Source of the DNA: DASZPL01 sp035550315
Lineage (GTDB): Bacteria > Actinomycetota > Actinomycetes > JAFAQI01
Length of the DNA: 10,215 nucleotides
Reading direction: 5' to 3'
Assembly (NCBI GenBank): GCA_035550315.1
Contig: DASZPL010000158.1
Span: 1 to 10,215 of the forward strand
Shown: piece by piece, positions 1 to 5,962 of the stretch
Layout: each line of letters begins with the position of its first letter
Position numbering within the stretch: the first letter of the stretch is position 1
Notes under the pieces: generated by a model
The model's input: the letters and a program-made list of their open reading frames with translations, nothing else
What the model was told of the DNA's origin: nothing
Databases searched by the model: none
Translations under genes and position numbers: made by a program

Positions 1-1684
1 GCCCGTCGGCAGGCAGCCGGCCGCGCAGCTGTGCCCTTCCGTCGCTGCCGGAGACCGTGACCGGCACGGTCGTGACGACGGCGCCGTCGTGCTGCAGCGT
101 CGCCTGCAGCCGCAGTCGTCGCGCGTCGGCGGTCATCGCCGCATCGAGCACGGCGGTGAGCCGCTGGCCCCTGAGCTGCAACCGGCGCACCGGCCGCGCC
201 AGCAGCCGCCGGACCAGCCGCGGGTTGACGCGGCGAAGGTCGAAGGCCAACGAGCCGCCGCCACGCTTTGACCGGACGGGAACCGCGACCATCGGCACGG
301 GACCCGCGATCACCGGCGACCGGACCGCTGCCGGTGGCGGCGCCAGCTTGGTTTCCACCGTCGTACCGAGCGCCTCCAACCGGAGCAGGACCTGCCAACG
401 TCCGGGCGTGAGCGCGGCGCCGACGGCGGCGGTCCGGACGTCGATCGTGGCCTGGCCGCGCATCACCAGGCGCCGCAGCTCGGGCCGGCCGTCGATCGGC
501 ACGAGCTCGGCCGACGCGGTGACCGGTTGCGGCCACTCCTCGCCGCGCTTCGCCGACACCAGCAGCACGTCGACGACGCCGTGGCTGCACTCGTCGACCG
601 CCGGGTCGGGCTGGAACCCGAACCGCGTGGCGTGGCCGTTGACCAGCTCGGCTTCGAAGTCGAGCGTCCAGTGCTCGCCCTGCCACCGCAGCTCGGTCGT
701 CGCGACGGCGCGCAACTGCGACTCGACGTCGTACAGCCGCAGGATCTCGTCGACGTCGCCGGCACGCAGCGCGTCGGCGCGATGCCGCGTCAACAGCCCG
801 AACCGTCTGCTGAACTCGGGCGGGAACCGCTCCAGCATGACCCGCTGGATCTCGGTGACGAACTCGTCACGGCGCCGCGGGTCGGTCAGGTTGCGCTTGC
901 GGGCGAGCTTGCGCACCATCTCGTGCTGGAACGGCCGCTCGAGGACGGCGTCGCGCTGCGGCCCGGGTGGCAGGTTGTGCTCGATGATGTCGAGCGACTC
1001 GCGCATGTAGCGGTAGTAGTCCGCCGGAGCGAACAGCTGCGCCGCCGCGTTGCCGCGGTCTGATCGGCGGGCGTGATGGTAGCAGCCGTAGTCCGCTAGC
1101 ACCGAGATGGTGTCCGCCGCGAAGTACGCCGCGATCACGAACACGTGGTCTTCGAGTCGGCGCTTTCCCTCGGGGTAGCGCAGGCCGTGCCGGTTGAGAA
1201 ACTCGCGGCGGAACAGCTTGTGCGGCGTCAGGCTGGTCATCAGCGGCGTGTCCCACAACGTCGCCCGCTCCACGTTGGCGCGGAACAGCGCGCCGGGCAC
1301 GCCGCGGCCGTGGCCGACCATCTTGCCGATCACGATGTCCGAGCCGCAGCGCCGGGCGTAGCCGACGAGTCGCTCCAGTGCCTCTTCCCCGAGCCGGTCG
1401 TCGTGGTCGCAGAAGTAGACGAACTCGCCCCGGGCGGCGTCGATGCCGACGTTGCGCGGCCGGCCGGGCCATCCCGACGCCGGTTCGTGGAACACCCTGA
1501 CGTTCGGCGCCTCCGCGGCCAGCCGGTCGAGCCGCTGCGGCGTCTCGTCGGTGCTGCCGTCGTCGACGAAGATCAGCTCGTAGCGGTCCGTCGGCAGGCT
1601 CTGCGTGAGCAGCGAGTCGATGCAGGCCTGGAGGTACTCACCGGTGTTGTAGGTCGGGATGACGACGCTGACGTCGAGACCCAC
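1..1684 (-). CDS. Family-2 glycosyltransferase, C-terminus cut by window edge
   Basis: GT-A-fold glycosyltransferase, expected to move a sugar from a nucleotide-sugar donor onto a surface polymer or lipid carrier at the cytoplasmic face. I read the reverse strand codon by codon: the frame is open from a GTG at 1684 to the window edge, giving 561 visible residues. The N-terminus VSVVIPTYNTGEYL (5-18), the D41-D42-G-S-T donor-site motif, the PRNVGIDAARGEFVYF stretch (76-91) and the D93-H-D-D96 metal-binding (DxD-type) motif are hallmarks of family 2. After about residue 300 there is a long extension with beta-rich, Arg/Val-rich segments, reminiscent of the linker and accessory domains of teichoic-acid-type glycosyltransferases; that comparison is inference. 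The GTG is chosen because an in-frame TAG lies at 1694-1696, only 9 bases upstream. A divergent sulfotransferase-like gene begins 39 bases away, so a glycan-modifying locus is likely. The acceptor cannot be told. Confidence 0.9.
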   Translation of the reverse strand, partial: MGLDVSVVIPTYNTGEYLQACIDSLLTQSLPTDRYELIFVDDGSTDETPQRLDRLAAEAPNVRVFHEPASGWPGRPRNVGIDAARGEFVYFCDHDDRLGEEALERLVGYARRCGSDIVIGKMVGHGRGVPGALFRANVERATLWDTPLMTSLTPHKLFRREFLNRHGLRYPEGKRRLEDHVFVIAAYFAADTISVLADYGCYHHARRSDRGNAAAQLFAPADYYRYMRESLDIIEHNLPPGPQRDAVLERPFQHEMVRKLARKRNLTDPRRRDEFVTEIQRVMLERFPPEFSRRFGLLTRHRADALRAGDVDEILRLYDVESQLRAVATTELRWQGEHWTLDFEAELVNGHATRFGFQPDPAVDECSHGVVDVLLVSAKRGEEWPQPVTASAELVPIDGRPELRRLVMRGQATIDVRTAAVGAALTPGRWQVLLRLEALGTTVETKLAPPPAAVRSPVIAGPVPMVAVPVRSKRGGGSLAFDLRRVNPRLVRRLLARPVRRLQLRGQRLTAVLDAAMTADARRLRLQATLQHDGAVVTTVPVTVSGSDGRAQLRGRLPADG

Positions 1685-1690
1685 ATCGCC

Positions 1691-1696
1691 ACGCTA
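1691..1696 (-). promoter_or_regulatory. Candidate -10 element of the glycosyltransferase
   Basis: The hexamer TAGCGT fits the actinobacterial -10 pattern TAnnnT and ends 6 bases before the GTG at 1684. Transcription starting 6-7 bases after it would begin at or within a base of the start codon, so the mRNA would be leaderless. No Shine-Dalgarno sequence competes with this reading. No clear -35 element is seen. Confidence 0.35.
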
Positions 1697-1711
1697 GCCC
1701 GACGGCTGCGG

Positions 1712-1717
1712 GAGACT
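1712..1717 (+). promoter_or_regulatory. Candidate -10 element (alternative to the Shine-Dalgarno site)
   Basis: GAGACT ends 6 bases before the GTG at 1724, the same geometry as other starts in this window. It overlaps GGGAG (1710-1714), which could instead be a ribosome-binding site. The two readings are mutually exclusive if the transcript is leaderless; the sequence alone cannot choose. Confidence 0.2.
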
Positions 1718-1723
1718 CCGGCT

Positions 1724-2467
1724 GTGGCGCAACGGACCGGCGGGCTGCCGCCGCTCGACCTGCCCGCTGACGCCAACCTTCTGCTCGTCGACCCGGAGGC
1801 GGGTCGCGTGCCGTCATCCGCGCGACCGGTGGAGCCGAACACTCACGTCGTGGTCGTGGTGCGACCGCTGGCGTCGCTGTTGCCGCGTTACTGGCAGCAG
1901 GCGGTCAGTCGCGGCGGCAGCCGCGACTACGACGCGTGGTTGCGGTGGGTGCTGGACGACTCGCCGGACGGTGCCGCGACGCCGTTCCGCCGCCGGCACG
2001 CGTACGGCGACACCGTGCGCCGCTGGGTCGACGCGGTCGGCAGCGCGCACGTGACCGTGGCCGTGACTAACGACGCGCCGGCAGAGCGCCGGTTGCTGAC
2101 GGCCGCCGAGGGCGAGGCGCTCCGGCGGATCGACCCGGACGCCCGGCCGCCGGTGCTGAAGGCCTGGCGCCGGCGGAAGCCGAGCCCCGACGAGGCCGCC
2201 GTCACGACGCCGGACTGGGCGACGCGACGGGCCGCGGCAATCGGTGCCGAGCTGGTCAGCGAAATCCAGGCGTCCGGGGTGCGCGTGGTCGGCGACCTCG
2301 GGCTGCTCACCGACGCCGGTGAGTCGCCGGCGCCGGACCCGGCCGAGGGGTCGCTGCCGGTCGACGCCGCGGCGGCCGCCGTGGTCGGCGCGCTGGCCGC
2401 GATCGCGGGTCCGCGTGAGCAATCCGGCCGGGTGCGATCGTTGATCTGGCGGATCCGCCGGCGCTAG
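1724..2467 (+). CDS. Sulfotransferase-family-like protein lacking the N-terminal PAPS P-loop
   Basis: A 247-residue protein that resembles the C-terminal half of actinobacterial sulfotransferase-family proteins. The segment HVVVVVRPLASLLPRYWQQA (41-60) corresponds to the family's HVVxxARDLxRQLPxxWQE block, RRLLTAAEGEALRRID (122-137) to the NxSLxxxEAELLRRIN block, and the tail ASGVRVVGDLGLL (183-195) to the usual end. The N-terminal GLPKTGTTYLQ-type P-loop that binds the sulfate donor PAPS is absent. The GTG at 1724 has GGGAG at 1710-1714, nine bases upstream. The frame is open further upstream to 1145, but that part is antisense to the glycosyltransferase core and shows no sulfotransferase motif. 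The expected Arg-Asp of the ARDL motif is Arg-Pro here, another sign of divergence. It may be a decayed enzyme, a non-catalytic relative, or a protein of changed function. Neighbouring glycosyltransferase suggests a surface-glycan setting. Confidence 0.7.
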   Translation: MAQRTGGLPPLDLPADANLLLVDPEAGRVPSSARPVEPNTHVVVVVRPLASLLPRYWQQAVSRGGSRDYDAWLRWVLDDSPDGAATPFRRRHAYGDTVRRWVDAVGSAHVTVAVTNDAPAERRLLTAAEGEALRRIDPDARPPVLKAWRRRKPSPDEAAVTTPDWATRRAAAIGAELVSEIQASGVRVVGDLGLLTDAGESPAPDPAEGSLPVDAAAAAVVGALAAIAGPREQSGRVRSLIWRIRRR

Positions 2468-2494
2468 CGGTCTCGTCCGCTCACCTGTGGACGA

Positions 2495-2514
2495 CCGCGG
2501 CGCCCAGGCCGCGG
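2495..2514 (+). terminator. GC hairpin after the sulfotransferase-like gene
   Basis: CCGCGGC (2495-2501) and GCCGCGG (2508-2514) form a perfect 7-bp all-GC stem with a 6-base loop, 27 bases after the preceding stop codon. There is no T-tract, but many actinobacterial intrinsic terminators lack one. It would separate the sulfotransferase-like gene from the toxin operon. In DNA of this composition a short GC stem can also arise by chance. Confidence 0.35.
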
Positions 2515-2521
2515 ATTGAGC

Positions 2522-2527
2522 CAGACT
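2522..2527 (+). promoter_or_regulatory. Candidate -10 element of the toxin operon
   Basis: CAGACT ends exactly 7 bases before the GTG at 2535. It departs from TAnnnT only at the first base. The same hexamer at the same distance precedes the TspO start at 5466. No Shine-Dalgarno sequence is seen before this GTG, so a leaderless mRNA is the simplest explanation. There is no recognisable -35 element. Confidence 0.35.
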
Positions 2528-2534
2528 CGCCGGC

Positions 2535-2825
2535 GTGCAACTGGCCGTCGACCCCGCCGAGCTCGACGCGGCCGCGGCCGCGTTGCGGCGCTGCGTCGAC
2601 CATCTCGACGAGGCGGTGGCGCGGTTCACGGCGTACGTCGCCCGCGATGCACCGTTGCTCGGCGACGACGCCGGCGAGGCCGCCCGCGACGGCGCCCGAG
2701 CCGCGGCGCAGGCGAGCCACGTCGTCGCGACCGACGTCCGGCGGCTCGGAGACGCGCTGCGGCACGTCGCCGCCGGCTACTCCCGGGTCGACCGAAACGC
2801 GGTCGGCGCCCGACCCGGCAGATGA
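2535..2825 (+). CDS. EspC/WXG100-like type VII secretion partner protein
   Basis: A 96-residue, all-helical-looking small protein of the EspC / ESX type VII secretion target class. It begins VDPAELDAAAAALRRCVDHL (5-24) and continues with a second amphipathic stretch (about 45-80) rich in Ala and heptad-spaced hydrophobics, as expected of a two-helix hairpin. Near the end, Y82-S-R-V-D86 matches the YxxxD/E export signal known for ESX substrates. There is no central WxG; the glycine turn is around LLGDDAG (41-47). The GTG start gives a family-like length, and the codons overlap the next gene in an ATGA (2822-2825), so the two are translationally coupled. By analogy with paired ESX proteins and LXG-toxin partners, I infer that it pairs with the head of the downstream toxin and targets it for export. 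That partner role is inference. Confidence 0.8.
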   Translation: MQLAVDPAELDAAAAALRRCVDHLDEAVARFTAYVARDAPLLGDDAGEAARDGARAAAQASHVVATDVRRLGDALRHVAAGYSRVDRNAVGARPGR

Positions 2826-4177
2826 CGGCGGCGACCTACACGATCCCGAAGGTCAGCGGGGACGCCGATGCGGCCCGGCAGATCGCGCTGGCGTATCGGC
2901 AGCTCGCGGACGCGGTCGACGACGCGCGGCGGCGCACGCTGCTGGTGCTGCAGCAGCTGCACTCCGGCTGGCACGGGATGGCCGAGCGCGCCCTGCACCA
3001 TCCGGTGCAGGTCACCGTGCACCAGTCGCTGCTGCTCGCACGGGTGCTACGCGCCGCCGCGGACGAGTTCGACCGCTACGCCCGCAAGCTCGACGAGGCG
3101 CACCATCACCACTGGTGGTCGCTCGGCCACCTGCTGAAGATCGGCGCGGTGGTCGCCGTGTCAGCGACCGCTATCGTCGTCACCGTCGGTGCCGCCGGCG
3201 TCGCCGAGGCCGCGGCGGCCACCGCCGCGGTCGAGGGCGCCGCGGATGCCGTTGGAGCGGCCGCGGCGGCATCCGCCTCGGCCGCCGGCAACGTGCTCAC
3301 CTCGTTGGCCGCCCTCACGTCGATGCGACCACTGTTGGCGTTTGCCCTCCCCCGGTTGTTGCAGGCCGAGTGGTCGGCGGCCGCGACTGCGACGTACGAC
3401 GAGATCACGCAGAGCCGGCTCGACTGGAGCGGCATCGCGGAGAACGCCGGCATCGTCGTGTCCGGGTCACTCGCGGCCGACGGCGTCGTCGCTGCGACGG
3501 GGGTCGGTGGCTGGTCCTCGGCTGTGACCAAGGGCGGCCTGTGGACCGGGCTGGAGGCGACCCGCAGCGAAGTGCAGGACCACCGCGTCGACGCCGCGGA
3601 CCTGGCGGAGACGTTTGTGCTCGCCGGCGGCGCGGCGCCCGCCCGCGACGCGATGCGGGCGCGCGGCTGGTGGCCGAGTCAGCCGGACTACCGTCGGGCC
3701 GCGCTGATCGGCCTCGCCCGCAAACCCGGCTTGGTCCGCAACCCGATGATCGCCCGCGAGCTGGCCACGTTGCGGCCGTCGCTCACCGACCTGGAGCGCG
3801 GCGACGTCGACCTCTGGCTGAACGAAGGGCCCGGCCACACGCTCCGTCGTCACGTCGGCCGTGGCGGCGACTGGCTGATCGCCCGCCGCAACCGCGAGCG
3901 GCTGCCGCGCACATCGTCGTACTTCGACGAGAGCACCGCGAAGGCCGCCATCAGCCAGACGCTGCGCGAGCACCGCGAGCGGCTGCATCGGTGGGCGGCC
4001 GACGACACGTCGCCGCGACTGCGGCTGCGCGGCACCGCGAGCCAGCCGGTCGGCTACACCGTCGACCGGCGTGGCGTCGTGCGGCTGGCGCGCCAGATCT
4101 GCGTAGTGGTCGGCCGGGACGACTACGGGTTCGTGATCACGACGAGCTATCCGGAGGTGGTGGCGAGATGCCACTAG
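2822..4177 (+). CDS. WXG-headed polymorphic toxin with C-terminal RNase A-like (CdiA-CT) domain
   Basis: A 451-residue modular toxin. Residues 1-100 form a WXG100-like helical head with W50-H-G52 at the turn, followed by HHHH (94-97). Residues about 104-180 are hydrophobic and Ala-rich, with a likely membrane segment LLKIGAVVAVSATAIVVTVG (104-123). After a linker, residues about 333-451 match the bacterial RNase A-like CdiA-CT domain: GHTLRRHVGRGGDWLIARR (338-356), SSYFDESTAKAAI (365-377), W391 and the terminal VITTSYPEV (438-446). H344, R355, T441 and Y443 line up in spacing with the activity residues I recall for the Yersinia kristensenii CdiA-CT RNase (His175, Arg186, Thr276, Tyr278). The expected activity is RNA cleavage in a competitor cell. 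The ATG overlaps the partner's stop (ATGA). No strong Shine-Dalgarno site precedes it, so translation probably depends on coupling. Upstream in-frame codons to 2516 lie in the partner gene. Confidence 0.85.
   Translation: MTAATYTIPKVSGDADAARQIALAYRQLADAVDDARRRTLLVLQQLHSGWHGMAERALHHPVQVTVHQSLLLARVLRAAADEFDRYARKLDEAHHHHWWSLGHLLKIGAVVAVSATAIVVTVGAAGVAEAAAATAAVEGAADAVGAAAAASASAAGNVLTSLAALTSMRPLLAFALPRLLQAEWSAAATATYDEITQSRLDWSGIAENAGIVVSGSLAADGVVAATGVGGWSSAVTKGGLWTGLEATRSEVQDHRVDAADLAETFVLAGGAAPARDAMRARGWWPSQPDYRRAALIGLARKPGLVRNPMIARELATLRPSLTDLERGDVDLWLNEGPGHTLRRHVGRGGDWLIARRNRERLPRTSSYFDESTAKAAISQTLREHRERLHRWAADDTSPRLRLRGTASQPVGYTVDRRGVVRLARQICVVVGRDDYGFVITTSYPEVVARCH
4153..4160 (+). promoter_or_regulatory. 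Strong Shine-Dalgarno site of the immunity gene
   Basis: GGAGGTGG lies 7 bases before the ATG at 4168, inside the last codons of the toxin. It is the best ribosome-binding site in the window and fixes the immunity start. It would allow immunity protein to be made efficiently, independently of coupling. Confidence 0.75.
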
Positions 4178-4503
4178 ACCGGGGCGGCGAGTGCACCGAC
4201 GACCGGTACCCCTACCTGTTCACGACGATGGCGTCGTTCGGCGACCCGCCGATCAGGATGTCGCCGATCCAAGGCTTCGCGTTCGAGGTCGAGACCGGCC
4301 AGACCGGCGGCGCCCGCAGCCTCGCCGAGCTCGATGCCTTCCTGGCGACCGACCCGTCCGAGCAGGCGTGCGCCGCGCTGCTCGAGGACTTCGCCGGCGA
4401 CTACGACGTGCTGGCCGAGTTCCCGAGCAACCGCGCCTGCTGGCTGTGGATCCGCGACCGGCTGCGCGAGGGTGTCGCGAAGCGGCCGCATCTCAGTGGC
4501 TAG
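4168..4503 (+). CDS. Putative immunity protein for the RNase A-like toxin
   Basis: A 111-residue, soluble, acidic protein (about 18 Asp/Glu against 10 Arg/Lys) with no signal peptide or membrane segment. It starts 10 bases inside the end of the toxin gene, behind a perfect GGAGG site. Position, size and acidity fit a cytoplasmic inhibitor that masks a basic RNase active site. Visible features are DDRYPYLFTTMASFGDPP (11-28), a middle acidic helix (51-82: SLAELDAF, LLEDFAGDYD) and CWLWIRDRLREG (91-102). The YPYLF start and the mixed alpha layout recall some contact-dependent-inhibition (CdiI) immunity families, but I cannot assign one with confidence. The function rests mainly on gene order. 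Its stop TAG (4501-4503) overlaps the stop of the opposing dehydrogenase gene. Confidence 0.75.
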   Translation: MPLDRGGECTDDRYPYLFTTMASFGDPPIRMSPIQGFAFEVETGQTGGARSLAELDAFLATDPSEQACAALLEDFAGDYDVLAEFPSNRACWLWIRDRLREGVAKRPHLSG

Positions 4504-5405
4504 CCGCCGATGGTCTGCATCAACGCCGCGAGCTCGTCGCCGATCTGCGTCGGCACGATGTAGCCGTCTTGCTTCTCGATGTCGGCGAGGTGGTCCAGGA
4601 CGTCTTCGGCGGTCGGGGTCGCGTCCTTGCCGGCGTACCACCCGGGGGTCAGGCCGACGAAGATCCGGGCGTAGCGGCCGCCGGCTGCCGAGAACACCTC
4701 GTGCGTCAGCGTGCACGCCTCGCTCGCCAGGAAGACCACGAGCGGGGCAACCGTCTCGGGTTGCACCATCTTGGCGAAGTCGCCGAGCAGCTCTTGCGTC
4801 ATCCGGGTGTTCGCGACCGGACAGATCACGTTGGAGCTGATGCCGGCTTTGGCCCCTTCGATGGCGAGCACGTTCGACAGGCCGACCAGGCCCATCTTCG
4901 CGGCGCCGTAGTTCGTCTGGCCGAAGTTGCCGAACACGCCGGCGTTCGACGCGGTGAAGACGAACCGGCCGTAGCCGTTCTCCTTCATGACCTTGAAGGC
5001 CGGCTGGGAGACGTAGAACGCGCCCTTGAGGTGAACGTCGAGGACGGCGTCGAGGTCGTCCCACGACAGCTTCGCGAACGACTTGTCCCGCAGGATGCCG
5101 GCGTTGTTGATCACGACATCGACCTTGCCGAAGGCGTCGACGGCGGTCTTGACGATGCTCTCGCCGCCCTCGGGCGTGGAGACGGAGTCGTAGCTCGGCA
5201 CGGCTTCGCCGCCGGCCGACTTGATCTCGTCGACCACCTTCTGGGCGGCGGTGTCACTGCCTCCCTTGCCGTCGACCGAGCCGCCGAGGTCGTTGACGAC
5301 GACCTGCGCGCCACGCTTGGCCAGCTCGAGCGCATAGGTGCGGCCGAGGCCGCCGCCCGCGCCGGTGACGATGGCAACTCGGCCGTCGAAGGTGATCTCA
5401 GCCAC
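4500..5405 (-). CDS. MFE-2-type short-chain (3R)-hydroxyacyl-CoA dehydrogenase-like protein
   Basis: A 301-residue classical short-chain dehydrogenase/reductase. TGAGGGLG (14-21) is the nucleotide-binding glycine motif, D39 follows beta-2 (VVVNDLGG, favouring NAD), N100-N-A-G103 is the structural motif, and S153, Y166 and K170 form the catalytic set in TASNAGVFGNFGQTNYGAAK (151-170). The NDLGGSVDGKGG loop and NFGQxNYxAAK are typical of the dehydrogenase domain of peroxisomal multifunctional enzyme type 2 and its actinobacterial relatives, which oxidise 3-hydroxyacyl-CoA or steroid-CoA intermediates in beta-oxidation. Activity is predicted from family; substrate is not known. The C-terminal extension after 240 (FVGLTPGWYAGKDATPT) is also family-typical. 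GTG start chosen for AGGAG at 5411-5415, five bases upstream; the long upstream open frame is antisense to other genes. Confidence 0.88.
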   Translation of the reverse strand: MAEITFDGRVAIVTGAGGGLGRTYALELAKRGAQVVVNDLGGSVDGKGGSDTAAQKVVDEIKSAGGEAVPSYDSVSTPEGGESIVKTAVDAFGKVDVVINNAGILRDKSFAKLSWDDLDAVLDVHLKGAFYVSQPAFKVMKENGYGRFVFTASNAGVFGNFGQTNYGAAKMGLVGLSNVLAIEGAKAGISSNVICPVANTRMTQELLGDFAKMVQPETVAPLVVFLASEACTLTHEVFSAAGGRYARIFVGLTPGWYAGKDATPTAEDVLDHLADIEKQDGYIVPTQIGDELAALMQTIGG

Positions 5406-5443
5406 GTGTTCTCCTGGGTTCGTCGAGGATTTGCGGCTTTCAT

Positions 5444-5456
5444 TCTGCCTGGCAGA
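5444..5456. promoter_or_regulatory. Perfect palindrome between divergent genes, candidate operator
   Basis: TCTGCC-T-GGCAGA is a perfect 6-bp inverted repeat around one base, in the 60-base gap between the divergent dehydrogenase and TspO genes. It overlaps the candidate TspO -10 element (5453-5458) and lies 39 bases from the dehydrogenase start, where a repressor could control both genes. TetR-family proteins often control beta-oxidation genes through such palindromes. The regulator is not in the window. Confidence 0.4.
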
Positions 5457-5458
5457 CT
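5453..5458 (+). promoter_or_regulatory. Candidate -10 element of tspO
   Basis: CAGACT ends 7 bases before the ATG at 5466, identical in sequence and distance to the hexamer before the toxin operon. Only a weak GAAG stands close to the ATG, so a leaderless start is plausible. Confidence 0.3.
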
Positions 5459-5465
5459 CGAAGCC

Positions 5466-5960
5466 ATGCCAAGCAGCGCCGCAACCCGGGCCCTCGGGCT
5501 CGCCGCCTCGCTCGGTGGCATCGGTACGACGGCGGGCGCCGGCGCGATCGTGATCGGCCGCGGCAACGACTGGTACCGCCGGCTGGACAAGCCGCGCTGG
5601 GCGATCCCGGGCGTCGCGTTCGCGCCGGCGTGGTCGCTGATCGCATCCGCCCAAGCGATCGGCGCCTGGCTGGCATGGCGGGCCGACGACGAGCGCGACT
5701 CGCTGGATGTGCCGGCGGTGTCGTCGTACGCCGCGCAGCTCTGGCTGAGCCTGGCGTGGACGCTGCTGTTCTTCGGGCTGAAGCGCCCGGCGTACGCGTT
5801 GGTGGAGATCAGCGCGTTGTGGCTGGCGATCGTGCTGACCATCCGGGAGTACGCCCGGCGGCACCGGTTCGCGGCCGCGTGGTTCCTGCCGTCGCTGGCC
5901 GGCGTCGCCTACGTCGCGGCGCTGAACACCGCGATCTGGCGGCGCAGCCGCCGCGACTAG
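5466..5960 (+). CDS. tspO: TspO/MBR family tryptophan-rich membrane protein
   Basis: A 164-residue membrane protein with the usual length and five-helix pattern of TspO (peripheral benzodiazepine receptor homologue). After a first helix (about 10-30), the motif WYRRLDKPRWAIPGVAFAPAW (36-56) is the family signature WYxxLxKPxWxxPxxxFxPxW. Further matches are QLWLSLAWTLLFFG (91-104) in helix 3, EISALWLAIVLTI (114-126) in helix 4 and WFLPSLAGVAYVAALNTAIW (139-158) in helix 5, with the conserved LN. Family members bind porphyrins and related tetrapyrroles or sterols and are linked to stress and tetrapyrrole control; which ligand applies here is not visible. The gene diverges from the dehydrogenase over a 60-base gap and its stop lies 2 bases from the convergent phosphoesterase stop. 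The upstream open frame is antisense to the dehydrogenase. Confidence 0.9.
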   Translation: MPSSAATRALGLAASLGGIGTTAGAGAIVIGRGNDWYRRLDKPRWAIPGVAFAPAWSLIASAQAIGAWLAWRADDERDSLDVPAVSSYAAQLWLSLAWTLLFFGLKRPAYALVEISALWLAIVLTIREYARRHRFAAAWFLPSLAGVAYVAALNTAIWRRSRRD

Positions 5961-5962
5961 CG

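Noticed and set aside
527..1063. Rightward open frames within 57-1063
   Set aside because: They lie opposite the glycosyltransferase and have no recognisable domain or ribosome-binding site.
1145..1723. Upstream extension of the sulfotransferase-like frame to an ATG at 1145
   Set aside because: It is antisense to the glycosyltransferase catalytic core, has no sulfotransferase motif, and the GTG at 1724 has its own upstream signals.
3190..3300. GCC/GCG-rich stretch as a possible DNA repeat
   Set aside because: It encodes the Ala-rich helix region of the toxin; the similarity is codon and amino-acid bias, with no regular repeat unit.
2647..4167. Rightward frame running into the immunity gene from 2647
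   Set aside because: This part is out of frame with the toxin gene and very Arg/Pro-rich; the immunity start at 4168 is set by GGAGGTGG.
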